From UBA7803 sp034522075 (GTDB lineage Bacteria > Pseudomonadota > Gammaproteobacteria > Pseudomonadales > Azotimanducaceae): a stretch of DNA of 64,000 nucleotides. Each line of letters opens with the position of its first letter. Positions within the stretch are counted from its first letter, which is position 1. The DNA lies in the NCBI GenBank assembly GCA_034522075.1, contig JAXHLO010000006.1, forward strand, positions 310,001-374,000. Direction: 5' to 3'. A model generated the notes under the pieces. The model was not told the DNA's origin. It did no database searches and worked only from the letters and a program-made list of their open reading frames with translations. Both the position numbers and the translations under genes were made by a program. Below, one piece after another: positions 55,011 through 63,465 of the stretch.

Positions 55011-56042
55011 GTGGCCGCAGCGAGCCGGGTCGGTATCTGTGTGAATCCCATGTCCGGGCGTGACGTGCGGCGCCTGGCGGCCCGGGCCAGCAACATGACC
55101 CACGAGGCCAAGCGCGATCTGGTGGCCCGGGTGGCCGCCGGTGCGGCGGCCTGGGGTGCCACCGATCTGTACGTGACACGGGAGCCGTTCCGCATTGCTG
55201 CAGCGGCCCTGGAACACATGCAGCTGCCAGTGCGCGTCCACGTCCTGGAGCCGCCGATCCGCAACAGTGCCGAGGACACCGAGGCCGCCGTGCAGGCGTT
55301 TCTCGATGCCGGCTGCGATACCCTGGTGTCCCTGGGCGGTGACGGCACCAACCGCGCGCTGGTGCGCGCTCTGGGGAGCCGCGCGTCCCGGGTGCAGCTC
55401 ATCCCTCTGTCCACCGGCACCAACAATGTCTTCCCGGTGCTCACCGAACCGACGATTGCCGGCATGGCGGCGGCCCTGTGTGCCGCCGGCCGCCTGCGCG
55501 ATGCCGGCGTCATGCAGCGCTGTAAGGTGATACACGTCAGCGGTACGGGGCGCTACGGGTTGCCGGTCGCGGACCTGGGGCTCATCGACGCCGTGCTGCT
55601 GCGGGACGACCACGTGGGCAACCTGCTGCCGTTCGACCCCGACCGCATCGACCGCATTCTGCTGACCCGGGCCGAGCCCACTGCCATCGGCATGTCACCC
55701 ATCGGCGGCCTCCTCCACCCGGTGGATGCCGCAGCCGACGGGGGGTTGCTGGTGCACATGGGGCCCGGCAGGCGTTTTCAGGCACCGCTGTCGCCGGGTC
55801 TGTTCCGCGACGTGAGCGTGGCTGGCGTCGCTGCGGTGAGTTCGGGAGAGCCGGTGGCCTTTCCCGGAGAAGGCGTACTGGCCCTGGACGGCGACCGCGA
55901 TCACAAGATTCCGGCCGGCGCGCAACTCGAATTGACCATCCGCCGGGACGGACCGTGGGTGGTGGATGTGGCCGCCGCCATGCGTTGGGCGGTTGCCCAC
56001 GGTATCATGGCCGCCCCATCGGCAGGACAGGCGTCGCCATGA
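55011..56042 (+). CDS. ATP-NAD kinase-like / AcoX-like protein
   Basis: The 343-aa protein has the NAD-kinase-family core: the phosphate-binding LVSLGGDGTNRALVRAL and the adenine-side IPLSTGTNNVFPV. The N-terminal VGICVNPMSGRDVRRLAAR replaces the usual Rossmann start. It belongs with the COG3199/AcoX group rather than the essential NadK. The true substrate is unknown; NAD, a sphingoid or diacylglycerol-like lipid or another ligand are possible. The GTG start immediately follows the peptidase stop, and its own stop overlaps the fabV ATG (ATGA). Confidence 0.82.
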   Translation: MAAASRVGICVNPMSGRDVRRLAARASNMTHEAKRDLVARVAAGAAAWGATDLYVTREPFRIAAAALEHMQLPVRVHVLEPPIRNSAEDTEAAVQAFLDAGCDTLVSLGGDGTNRALVRALGSRASRVQLIPLSTGTNNVFPVLTEPTIAGMAAALCAAGRLRDAGVMQRCKVIHVSGTGRYGLPVADLGLIDAVLLRDDHVGNLLPFDPDRIDRILLTRAEPTAIGMSPIGGLLHPVDAAADGGLLVHMGPGRRFQAPLSPGLFRDVSVAGVAAVSSGEPVAFPGEGVLALDGDRDHKIPAGAQLELTIRRDGPWVVDVAAAMRWAVAHGIMAAPSAGQASP

Positions 56043-57238
56043 TCGTAAAGCCCCGCATCCGCGGATTCATCTGTACCACGGCTCATCCGGCGGGCTGTGC
56101 CGCTCACGTAGGAGAACAGATCGAGTATGTGCGCGCGCAGGGTCCGGTGGACGCCGGCGTGCGCAACGTTCTGGTCCTCGGGGCCTCCGGGGGCTACGGT
56201 CTGGCGTCGCGCATCGTTGCCGGCTTCGGCTGCGGCGCCGCTACCCTGGGCGTGTCATTCGAGAAGGCGCCGAGCGAGGCCAAGACCGCCACGGCGGGCT
56301 GGTACAACAACATCGCCTTCGAAGAAGCGGCGCAAGCCGAGGGTCTGTACGCCCGGACCCTGGACGGCGATGCCTTCTCCGACGCCATGAAGGCGCGGGT
56401 GATCGATGTCATACGCGAGGATCTCGGCCCCATCGATATGGTGGTGTACAGCCTCGCCTCCCCGGTCCGCGCGCATCCGAAGACCGGCGAACTCTACCGT
56501 TCCGCCATCAAGCCCCTCGGCGAACCCGTGCATATCAAGTCGCTCAACGTCGATAAAGGCGAAGTCCAGGAAGTGGACCTGGAGCCGGCCAGCGAAGAAG
56601 AAACCCGTGCCACCGTGGCTGTCATGGGCGGCGAGGACTGGGAGATGTGGATCGATGCTCTGCAGGAAGCCGGCGTGCTGGCACCCGGGTTCCGTACCGT
56701 GGCCTACACCTACATCGGCAGCGAGCTCACCTGGCCCATCTACTGGAAGGGAACCCTGGGGAAAGCCAAGGAAGATCTGGACCGGGCCGCCCGGGTTCTG
56801 CGCGAGCGCCTGCAGGGGCTGGACGGTGATGCCCGGGTAGCAACCCTCAAGGCCATCGTCAGTCAGGCCAGCGCAGCCATTCCCGTGGTGCCGCTGTACG
56901 TGTCCATTCTGTTCCGGGTGATGAAGGAGCAGGGCGTGCACGAAGACTGCATTGCCCACATTTATCGTCTGTTCGCGACAGAGCTTGCCCGCGGCAAGGA
57001 ACATCCGGAGGCCATGAACCTGGATGAGGAAGGCCGAATCCGTCTGGACGACGTGGAGCTGTCCACACCCGTCCAGGACGAGGTGCGGCGGCGCTGGCCT
57101 CTGGTCAGCACCGACAACCTGAACGAACTGGCCGACCTGCCGGGGTTTCGTGAGGACTTCCTGAAGATTTTCGGCTTCGGTATCGACGGCGTGGACTACG
57201 AGGCCGACCAGGATCCCACGCTGGGCCGGGCGCAGTAG
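56039..57238 (+). CDS. fabV: Trans-2-enoyl-ACP/CoA reductase FabV
   Basis: The 399-aa NADH-dependent enoyl reductase is of the FabV type, which completes fatty-acid elongation and is insensitive to triclosan. It begins IVKPRIRGFICTTAHPAGC. The nucleotide site is VLVLGASGGYGLASRI. The active-site pattern Tyr-x8-Lys is in IYWKGTLGKAKED. No fabI is seen in the window. The ATG 56039 overlaps the kinase-like gene's stop by 4 nt. Confidence 0.96.
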   Translation: MIVKPRIRGFICTTAHPAGCAAHVGEQIEYVRAQGPVDAGVRNVLVLGASGGYGLASRIVAGFGCGAATLGVSFEKAPSEAKTATAGWYNNIAFEEAAQAEGLYARTLDGDAFSDAMKARVIDVIREDLGPIDMVVYSLASPVRAHPKTGELYRSAIKPLGEPVHIKSLNVDKGEVQEVDLEPASEEETRATVAVMGGEDWEMWIDALQEAGVLAPGFRTVAYTYIGSELTWPIYWKGTLGKAKEDLDRAARVLRERLQGLDGDARVATLKAIVSQASAAIPVVPLYVSILFRVMKEQGVHEDCIAHIYRLFATELARGKEHPEAMNLDEEGRIRLDDVELSTPVQDEVRRRWPLVSTDNLNELADLPGFREDFLKIFGFGIDGVDYEADQDPTLGRAQ

Positions 57239-57336
57239 CACTTTCCCTGGCGCACCGTCGCCGCAGTCGCTGACTTACGCGGCAGCCTGCCGACCGGCTC
57301 TGGGCAATCCCGGGGCAGTGCCGCACGCTGACCGGC

Positions 57337-58650
57337 ATGCGCATACGCCACCTGTATCAGCGAACCCGTCTGTTCCGGCGGGCCGGTTTCTTCCTGATGG
57401 GCGGGTTGTGCCTGCTGCTGGCTCTGGCGGACACCGAGCGCAGCCTCTGGCAGCTGCTGCTGGGCGGCGGTTTCTGTGCCGCCTGGCCGTGGATTACCGA
57501 TGCCATTCATACGGCCGCACCGCGTGATCCCGGCGCTTTCGACCTGGGCTTCTACGTGCTGGAGTGCGCCCTGGTGGCACTGGTTTTCACCTGGTTGAGC
57601 CTGCCGCCAGTGCCCGGGTTTGCTGCCCTGCTGTGTCTGCTGGCAGGTGCGGCGGCGCTGGCGGGCCCGCGCCTGCTGCTGGCCGGTGCGCTGGCGGTGG
57701 CCCTCGGCGGCGCCGTCGGTGCGCGCCTGGCGCCGGAACTCGATACGGCATCGGCGCCGGCCGTGGACTTTCTGGCCATGGTTCTGGTGCTGGGTTTTAC
57801 GCTGGCGCTGGCCCACATGAGCTTCCGCCAGGCGCAACGCCTGGACCGGCACCGGCAGGAACTGGCGGTGCGTTCCGCGGAACTGCAACGGCTCAACGAG
57901 CGCATGCAGCGCTATCTGCCGCCGAGTCTGTGTGAACGGCTGGCCCGCGCGCCCGAAGCGCTGTGCCGCTGGGAGCGGCGCTGGCTGACGGTGGTTTTCG
58001 TGGATCTGGTGGGCTTCACCGAACTGGCGGAACGCATTCAGGCGGAACCGCTGGCGCGTCTGCTGGACGAATATCTCACGGCCATGATCCGGGCAGCCGA
58101 GGGCCGCGGCGGCGAGGTGTCAAAGCTGCTTGGCGACGGTGTGCTGGTGGTCTTCGGCAATTCGGGCGACGCCGACCGCCACCAGTGCGCGGCCGCCGCC
58201 GTGTCCTTCTGCAGGGATCTGCCTGCCTTGCTGGCGCGGCTGGGCCGGGTCTGGCGCGGGCGTGGTGAACCGGTTGCACTGCAGACCCGGGCCGGGGTCG
58301 CCAGCGGCTTCTGCACACTGGGCGACCGCGGCGGTGCCGGCCGGCTGGATTTCACCCTGGTGGGGTCCCCGGTGAATCTGGCGAGCCGCCTGCAGGCCAA
58401 CGCCAGGGTTGGCGGCGTGCTGCTCGATGCGGCCAGCGCGGCGCTGGCGGAGGGTGCTCACCACCTGGCACCGGCCCGACGCCTGACGGTGAAAGGTTTT
58501 GGTGACATGATGGTCCACAGTCTGGCGCCGGCCGCCGGCCAAGTTGACCGCGACGCCGCGTCTGCTATCGTGCCGGACCCGGCATCACCGAGCGCGCTTA
58601 CGCCGGCCTCGGCCCCACCGGCCTTTTGCAGCAAGAGCCTTTTGAAGTAA
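57337..58650 (+). CDS. Membrane-bound class III adenylate/guanylate cyclase
   Basis: The 437-aa protein has five or six hydrophobic segments in its first ~170 residues, a short coiled-coil linker (LDRHRQELAVRSAELQRLNE) and a class III nucleotide cyclase domain (about residues 215-400). The metal-binding Asp residues are in VVFVDLVGFTEL and KLLGDGVLVVFG. The transition-state Asn/Arg pair is in LVGSPVNLASRLQ. The product is most likely cAMP. The C-terminal ~35 residues are Ala/Pro-rich. It follows fabV after 98 nt and precedes hemE by 9 nt. Confidence 0.9.
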   Translation: MRIRHLYQRTRLFRRAGFFLMGGLCLLLALADTERSLWQLLLGGGFCAAWPWITDAIHTAAPRDPGAFDLGFYVLECALVALVFTWLSLPPVPGFAALLCLLAGAAALAGPRLLLAGALAVALGGAVGARLAPELDTASAPAVDFLAMVLVLGFTLALAHMSFRQAQRLDRHRQELAVRSAELQRLNERMQRYLPPSLCERLARAPEALCRWERRWLTVVFVDLVGFTELAERIQAEPLARLLDEYLTAMIRAAEGRGGEVSKLLGDGVLVVFGNSGDADRHQCAAAAVSFCRDLPALLARLGRVWRGRGEPVALQTRAGVASGFCTLGDRGGAGRLDFTLVGSPVNLASRLQANARVGGVLLDAASAALAEGAHHLAPARRLTVKGFGDMMVHSLAPAAGQVDRDAASAIVPDPASPSALTPASAPPAFCSKSLLK

Positions 58651-58659
58651 GAGACGCAG

Positions 58660-59706
58660 ATGGACAAGGTCTTTCTCCGAGCCTGCCGTGGCGAACCCAC
58701 GCCCTATACGCCGATCTGGCTGAATCGCCAGGCGGGCCGTTACATGCCCGAATACCACCGCCTGAAAGGCGATACCCCGAGCCTCGAGTTCTTTAAGAAT
58801 CCCGAGATGGCGGCGCAAGCCACGCTCGACGCACAGCGCATCCTGGGCGTAGATGCCGCCATCATGTTCGCCGACCTGTTACCAATCATGGAGCCCATGG
58901 GGCTGGAACTGGATTACCAGCCCGGTACCGGACCGGTGTTCGCCAACCCCCTGCGCAGCGCCGCGGACGTGGCAAACCTGCGGGTGGCACCGGCCGCTGA
59001 GGCCACGCCCTACATCGCCGAGACGGTGCGCAATATTCTCAGTGGACTGCCCCGTGACATTGCCCTGATCGGCTTCGCCGGGGCGCCGTTCACCCTGGCC
59101 TCCTACGCCATCGAAGGCCGCGGGTCGCGCAACTACATACATGTGAAAAAGCTCATGTATGAAGCCCCCGAAGTCTGGGAGGAGCTCATGGGTAAGCTGG
59201 TGACGCAGGTGACCAGCTACCTGGAACTGCAGATCGACAGCGGCGCGGAAGCCGTGCAGATTTTCGACACCTGGGTGGGGTGTCTGTCGGTGGGCGATTT
59301 CCGCCGCTATGTGCTGCCCCATCTGCGCCGTCTGCTGGACAATCTGCGCGGCCGGGTGCCGCTGATCTATTTTGGTACCGGCAACGGCCATCTGCTGCCG
59401 GCGACCTGCGAAGCCGCTCCCGACGTGCTGGCGCTTGACTGGCGGGTTCCGCTGGGGTCGACATGGTCGTCGCTCGAGTGCCGGGCCGTACAGGGCAACC
59501 TGGATCCCATCGTGCTGTGCGCGGACCAGGCGTCGGTGGCCCGGCAGGCACAGGAGGTGCTGGACGAAGCCGCCGGCCGCCCGGGGCACATATTCAATCT
59601 GGGTCACGGCATCGTGCCGGAGACCCCGGTGGACAACGTCCGCTTTCTGGTGGATTTCGTCCACGAACAGTCTGCCAGAGACGCCTCCGGCAGTGCCTCG
59701 GGCTGA
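58660..59706 (+). CDS. hemE: Uroporphyrinogen decarboxylase
   Basis: The 348-aa enzyme decarboxylates uroporphyrinogen III to coproporphyrinogen III. The signature IWLNRQAGRYMPEY is present, as are FADLLPIMEPMGLELDY (catalytic Asp region), IGFAGAPFTLASY, GAEAVQIFDTWVG and GRPGHIFNLGHGI. Several of these blocks read more like the forms known from Chloroflexi, Planctomycetes or Deltaproteobacteria than the E. coli-type HemE (whose corresponding blocks are VPVWMMRQAGRYLPEY and FSDILTVPDAMGL). This is a judgement from recall and may indicate transfer. AGAG precedes the ATG. Confidence 0.95.
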   Translation: MDKVFLRACRGEPTPYTPIWLNRQAGRYMPEYHRLKGDTPSLEFFKNPEMAAQATLDAQRILGVDAAIMFADLLPIMEPMGLELDYQPGTGPVFANPLRSAADVANLRVAPAAEATPYIAETVRNILSGLPRDIALIGFAGAPFTLASYAIEGRGSRNYIHVKKLMYEAPEVWEELMGKLVTQVTSYLELQIDSGAEAVQIFDTWVGCLSVGDFRRYVLPHLRRLLDNLRGRVPLIYFGTGNGHLLPATCEAAPDVLALDWRVPLGSTWSSLECRAVQGNLDPIVLCADQASVARQAQEVLDEAAGRPGHIFNLGHGIVPETPVDNVRFLVDFVHEQSARDASGSASG

Positions 59707-60085
59707 TCTGGCGGCCCGAGTCAGTCTGCACCTGGCGTTCTGGGTTCCGCTGGCTGCGTGCACCTATCTGGCATTGACCCCGAGTCCGCCGACCGCCGTG
59801 TTCCGGGTCAGCGACATCATTCTTCATGCCTTTGCCTTCACCTATCTGACGTTCGCCCTCGGCCTGGCCATGCGGGCGCCACGGCTCGGGCTCGTGGGGC
59901 TCGTCATGCTGGGGTACGGGGCCTTCATCGAGCTGGCGCAGAGTCTGGAACCCGCCCGGCATGCCGAGCTGAAGGACCTGCTGGTGGATGCCGCCGGAAT
60001 CGCTGTGGGCCTCGCGGCGCTGGTCTGGGCCGGCGGCTGGTGCCGGCGTACGGCGCACCGGCTGGCAGGTCTGCTGCTCGGCTGA
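59693..60085 (+). CDS. VanZ-like membrane protein
   Basis: The small 130-aa membrane protein has about four hydrophobic segments and the VanZ-family block VSDIILHAFAFTYLTFALGL, then GYGAFIELAQSLEP...ELKDLLVDAAGIAVGL. VanZ-like proteins of this size are widespread and of unknown function outside teicoplanin resistance. The GTG start 59693 overlaps the hemE 3' end by 14 nt, with a weak AGAG upstream. It converges on the VOC gene after 15 nt. Confidence 0.82.
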   Translation: MPRADLAARVSLHLAFWVPLAACTYLALTPSPPTAVFRVSDIILHAFAFTYLTFALGLAMRAPRLGLVGLVMLGYGAFIELAQSLEPARHAELKDLLVDAAGIAVGLAALVWAGGWCRRTAHRLAGLLLG

Positions 60086-60100
60086 GGATCTGCGCCGGGA

Positions 60101-60526
60101 TCAATCCCGGGCGAACAACTGGCCGTCGATGTCGGCGAAGGCCTTGAATTCCAGCGCATTGCCGCTGGGGTCGAGGAGAAACATGGTGGCCTGCTCGCCC
60201 GGTTGGCCCTTGAAGCGCACCCGGGGTTCGATGACGAACTCCACGCCCGCGTCACTCAGGCGATCGGCCAGGGCCTGCCAGGCGTCAGGGTTCAGCACGA
60301 CCCCGAAGTGGGGCACGGGCACTGCATCACCATCCACCGGGTTGTGCTGCAGCGGATCGTCGAGCCCCCCGGCCAGGTGACAGACCAGCTGGTGGCCGTA
60401 CAGGTTGAAATCGATCCAGGTGTCTGCGCTGCGGCCCTCCGGGCATTGCAGCAGGTCACCGTAGAACTCCCGGGCGCGGGCCAGGTCCCGGACCTTGATG
60501 GCCAGGTGGAAGGGTTGCAGAGTCAT
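60101..60526 (-). CDS. VOC family protein (glyoxalase/dioxygenase-like)
   Basis: The 141-aa protein shows the two beta-alpha-beta-beta-beta modules of the vicinal oxygen chelate fold. Conserved blocks are FHLAIKVRDLARAREFYGDLL, a central HNPVDGDAVPVPHFGVVL and FLLDPSGNALEFKAF. Possible metal ligands are His8, a His in PVPHFG and Glu in NALEFK. The reaction is unknown; close family members are often annotated as glyoxalase or bleomycin-resistance-like. Confidence 0.88.
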   Translation of the reverse strand: MTLQPFHLAIKVRDLARAREFYGDLLQCPEGRSADTWIDFNLYGHQLVCHLAGGLDDPLQHNPVDGDAVPVPHFGVVLNPDAWQALADRLSDAGVEFVIEPRVRFKGQPGEQATMFLLDPSGNALEFKAFADIDGQLFARD

Positions 60527-60851
60527 GAACCTGGCTTCCTGCTGCTGGGTTCGAAATGCGCCATGTGCTGTGTGTGCTCCGTTGTGATTCGGAAGGTGAT
60601 CGGGGCGTTGGCGGCGCCGCGGGCGGGGGCGTATCCCTCGTCCGACCAGGGCTGGCTGCCACTTCCCCTGTGCCCCTGCTTGATCCTATACTCGGCTTGT
60701 TAGAACCGCGTTCCGATTGCCTTCCGAGACTCTGCTCGTGTGTATGATCGGTATCAAGTCTGATAAGAGAGCCTGCGGGCTCGTCCGTAGAAACCATTGT
60801 ATGCCGTTTTGATGACCGCGGTACGGTGTGCAAATTGTTTGAGCGAATGCA
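60527..60851 (+). promoter_or_regulatory. Gene-free 325-nt leader region upstream of the RNA-binding protein
   Basis: No convincing gene is present here. The part nearest the RRM gene is noticeably less GC-rich than the rest of the window. TATGAT at 60743-60748 (5 of 6) is a possible -10 and would give a leader of about 100 nt. TATACT near 60690 is another. Neither has a good -35. A long leader would fit cold- or stress-regulated RNA-binding protein genes, but no specific element was identified. Confidence 0.3.
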
Positions 60852-61100
60852 ATGAAGAAACTGTACGTAGGTAATCTGCCCTGGAGTGTGACCGACAGCG
60901 AGCTGGAGGGTCTGTTCGCTGATATGGGCGAGGTCATATCCGCCCGGGTGATCACCGACAGAGACACCGGTCGGTCGCGGGGGTTCGGCTTCGTGGAGAT
61001 GGACGATGCCGGCGCCGCCAAGGCCATTACTGAGTTGAACGGTAAGGATCTGGGCGGCCGCGCCCTGCGGGTCAACGAAGCCAACGAACGGCGTCGCTGA
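60852..61100 (+). CDS. RRM-domain RNA-binding protein
   Basis: The 82-aa protein is a single RNA recognition motif, like the small Rbp proteins of cyanobacteria and proteobacteria. RNP2 is LYVGNL (residues 4-9) and RNP1 is RGFGFVEM (about residues 43-50), with the aromatic residues that stack on RNA. No glycine-rich tail is present; the protein ends NEANERRR. It is likely a single-stranded RNA binder with a role in stress or cold response, by analogy only. Confidence 0.93.
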   Translation: MKKLYVGNLPWSVTDSELEGLFADMGEVISARVITDRDTGRSRGFGFVEMDDAGAAKAITELNGKDLGGRALRVNEANERRR

Positions 61101-61108
61101 TTCGTCCT

Positions 61109-61141
61109 CCGGTTGTCGGTGCTCGAGGCGCCGCCAACCGG
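61109..61141. terminator. Hairpin between the RRM gene and the converging GNAT gene
   Basis: CCGGTTG (61109-61115) pairs with CAACCGG (61135-61141), with an inner CGG/CCG pair after one mismatch. It lies 8 nt after the RRM stop and 18 nt before the GNAT stop. It could serve both directions; no T tract follows. Confidence 0.45.
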
Positions 61142-61159
61142 CCATGGCATCTCGCCGGG

Positions 61160-61666
61160 TCAGGCCGGCGTGTGCAAGCGCTTCGCCAGCAGGCAGACGC
61201 GCTTTTCCCCACCCTCGGTGTCCTGCTCACCGAGGGGCTCAAAGCCCATTTGCCGATGAAAAGCCAGGGACCCCGGATTGGGGGGCCGAAGGTTCACTTC
61301 ACAGGTCAGCAGCGGACAATCCGCAGGGATCTGCCGGGCCAGATCTGCATAGAGCGCGGCGCCCACGCCCAGACGCCGGTGCGCTGCACCCACCACGATC
61401 CGATCCACATAGAGGAAGCGGGCATAGCTGCGCTGGAAGTAGCCGAAATTCATGCTGTCGTAGTCGGCGGTCTCGGTCAGGGCCAGCAGGAATCCGGCCG
61501 GCGCACCGGCCGCGTCGCGCGCGACGCCCAGGTAGGCGCTCTGCCTGTGCAGATGCTCGAGCTTCGCCAGCGCAATGCTGTTGACGTGAGGCACCGCTGC
61601 GTCGTTCAGGGCCAGCAGTGCTGCATAGTCGGAATCGCCGGCGGCGGCAATGGTGATCTCGCTCAT
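61160..61666 (-). CDS. GNAT family N-acetyltransferase
   Basis: The 168-aa GNAT fold has the acetyl-CoA-binding motif A at YVDRIVVGAAHRRLGVGAALY, followed by CEVNLRPPNPGSLAFHRQMGFEPLGE (motif B). N-terminal features include LNDAAVPHVNSI. The substrate is unknown. The start overlaps the stop of the ACT-domain gene by 4 nt (ATGA), so it belongs to a minus-strand run with ACT and DUF4404 genes. Confidence 0.9.
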   Translation of the reverse strand: MSEITIAAAGDSDYAALLALNDAAVPHVNSIALAKLEHLHRQSAYLGVARDAAGAPAGFLLALTETADYDSMNFGYFQRSYARFLYVDRIVVGAAHRRLGVGAALYADLARQIPADCPLLTCEVNLRPPNPGSLAFHRQMGFEPLGEQDTEGGEKRVCLLAKRLHTPA

Positions 61667-62085
61667 GTCTGGTTTCCCGGGAAGCGTATCTGCATACCCT
61701 GACCGGCCAGCACTTCGACGGCACGCTGCAGCCGGTCATCCTTGATCAATACATAGTCCGTATCGAAGCTCGAGATCACGAACACGGCGATGCCGTGGTC
61801 CGCCAGCGGAGCGGTAATGGCGGACACGATGCCGGTCAGAGCGAAGTCCAATGGGCCTTCGACCATCAGGCAGCGCCAGCCGCTTTCGGCGCGCGCACTG
61901 GGCAACGGCAACGTTGACCGGCAGCACACGGACAATTCCGCGCTGGAACGCAGGACGGCATAGAAGGTTTCGCCGTGCAACTGTTCCGGCACAGCGGCGC
62001 CGGGTTCGAAGCGGTGTACCGTGTATTCGTCCGCCAGCACGGTGAGTGTCTGGCCGTCAGCATTGCCGTCGCCGGGGCCGGTCAC
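61663..62085 (-). CDS. ACT domain-containing protein
   Basis: The 140-aa protein is of the small two-ACT-like type (DUF2241 / ACT_7 style). It opens LTVLADEYTVHRFEPGAAVP and has the C-terminal ACT fold GPLDFALTGIVSAITAPLADHGIAVFVISSFDTDYVL. Such proteins are thought to bind amino acids. The start is GTG 62085, 5 nt after the DUF4404 stop; no clear ribosome site is visible, so coupling is likely. Confidence 0.85.
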   Translation of the reverse strand: MTGPGDGNADGQTLTVLADEYTVHRFEPGAAVPEQLHGETFYAVLRSSAELSVCCRSTLPLPSARAESGWRCLMVEGPLDFALTGIVSAITAPLADHGIAVFVISSFDTDYVLIKDDRLQRAVEVLAGQGMQIRFPGNQT

Positions 62086-62090
62086 GATGC

Positions 62091-62360
62091 TCAGATGCCC
62101 ATGCGTCCCAGAGCGTTGATGACCTCGCGGAAAAAGACCTCGGTGTGCGGATGTCTGGCCGCGAAGTCGGCGGCCAGAGCCTCGAGCCGGTCGTGCAGCC
62201 CCTGAACTTCCCCGTCTTCGGCCTCCTCGGCCGACAGCAGCGCGTGGATATCGCCGTCGACCTCCATGAGCATCTCGCGTAGATCCTCGTCGACCTGAGG
62301 GGTCTTCTCGAGTTCCTCGTGGAGTTCGGCCAGGGTGGTCTTGATGTCGTGGCTGGTCAT
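62091..62360 (-). CDS. DUF4404 family protein
   Basis: The small 89-aa acidic helical protein resembles the DUF4404 family: LAELHEELEKTPQVDEDLREML, then a second helix LHDRLEALAADFAARHP and the C-terminal ALGRMGI. It is probably cytosolic and oligomeric. The function is unknown. It is the first gene of a minus-strand DUF4404-ACT-GNAT run. Confidence 0.82.
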   Translation of the reverse strand: MTSHDIKTTLAELHEELEKTPQVDEDLREMLMEVDGDIHALLSAEEAEDGEVQGLHDRLEALAADFAARHPHTEVFFREVINALGRMGI

Positions 62361-62400
62361 GGGGGAATCGCCTCGGCAGCGTGCTACGTCAGCGCCTATC

Positions 62401-62883
62401 TTACACGCCTTCGTCCGCGCTTCCGCCGGATTCGCCGCGTTGTCGGGTGGCGAGAAACCGGTCGAGCTGATTGGCGAATGCCTGCAGTTCGGTTCTGCCC
62501 AGCGGGCTCTGCGAGCTGGAGACCGTACCGCTGTCGCGGAGCTGTTCCATCAGGTCGCGACGGGCCAGGTGGTCGTGAATGTTGTTCTCCGTATAGACGG
62601 TCCCCCGCGGGTTCAGGGCCGTGGCGCCGCACTTGACCACCTCCGCCGCCAGGGGGATGTCGGCGGTAACCACCAGATCGCCGGGTGCCAGGCGGCTGAC
62701 GATGGCATCGTCAGCCATGTCGAAACCGGCGGGCACCTGCAGCGTCGTCAGATATCGGGAAGGCGGAACGCGTACCTGGTGGTTGGCGACGAGCACGGTT
62801 TCCACGGGCAGCCGCTCGGCTGCACGAAAGATGATGCTCTTGATGCTGTTGGGGCAGGCATCGGCGTCGACCCAGACTCTCAT
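62401..62883 (-). CDS. yaiI: YaiI/YqxD family protein (DUF188)
   Basis: The 160-aa protein is of the UPF0178/DUF188 family. The N-terminal WVDADACPNSIKSII and central GFDMADDAIVSRLAPGDLVVTADIPLA carry the conserved Asp cluster of a PIN-like nuclease fold. ALNPRGTVYTENNI and the C-terminal LDRFLATR are also typical. Nuclease activity is inferred from the fold and has not been shown for the family as far as I know. Confidence 0.93.
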   Translation of the reverse strand: MRVWVDADACPNSIKSIIFRAAERLPVETVLVANHQVRVPPSRYLTTLQVPAGFDMADDAIVSRLAPGDLVVTADIPLAAEVVKCGATALNPRGTVYTENNIHDHLARRDLMEQLRDSGTVSSSQSPLGRTELQAFANQLDRFLATRQRGESGGSADEGV

Positions 62884-62914
62884 GGCAGCGCCGGGGCGGC
62901 CAACCCGACCCGGT

Positions 62915-63451
62915 TCACGGACGGATCTCCACCGGTGTCCCGAGCTCTACCAGCGACCAGATTTCTTCGATCTGGCCATTGGTGACGGCGATGCAGCCAT
63001 CTGTCCAGTCGTCGGCCAGGTGGCGTTCGCCGAGCCAGCCCTGACCGTTCTTCAGCCCGTGAATCATGATCTGTCCGCCCGGATCGAGGCCGGCCTCCAG
63101 GGCCCGCATGCGGTCCGCCTCGCTGGGGTAGGAGATGCGCAATGCCCGATGGAAACCGCTGTCTGCATTGCGGAAGTCGATGGTGTACGTGCCTTCGGGC
63201 GTACGCTGGTCACCTTCGAAAATCTTCGCCCCCTTGGGGGCGCCGCCCAGGGCCACCGGATAGCTCTTCACAGGTTCATCGCCCCGCAACAGGGTCAGGC
63301 GGCGGTCACTCTTGTCGATGACCACGCGGTCGACCCGGCCGGCATCGGCCGTGGCAGCCGGCGCCAGCCACGCCGGCGCGACGACGAACCAGACGATGGC
63401 TAGAATGCGCAATGACCTGCCTCCATGCTGACGGCGTGAATATTGACTCAT
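62915..63451 (-). CDS. L,D-transpeptidase (YkuD domain)
   Basis: The 178-aa protein has an N-terminal hydrophobic signal or anchor (about residues 14-36). The YkuD domain follows, with the catalytic signature IMIHGLKNGQ...DDWTDGCIAVTN (His131 and Cys153 region). It acts in the periplasm on peptidoglycan stem peptides or lipoprotein linkage. The start ATG 63451 gives the signal peptide. The upstream DUF2784 gene ends 14 nt before. Confidence 0.92.
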   Translation of the reverse strand: MSQYSRRQHGGRSLRILAIVWFVVAPAWLAPAATADAGRVDRVVIDKSDRRLTLLRGDEPVKSYPVALGGAPKGAKIFEGDQRTPEGTYTIDFRNADSGFHRALRISYPSEADRMRALEAGLDPGGQIMIHGLKNGQGWLGERHLADDWTDGCIAVTNGQIEEIWSLVELGTPVEIRP

Positions 63452-63465
63452 CCGGGATGGCCGGT

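Noticed and set aside
52992..55613. An antisense open frame of over 870 codons opposite the S9 peptidase and kinase-like genes
   Set aside because: Same codon-bias shadow effect; the plus-strand proteins have intact catalytic motifs.
60540..60600. tRNA-like GGTTCGAA stretch upstream of the RRM gene
   Set aside because: No acceptor or anticodon stem can be formed around it.
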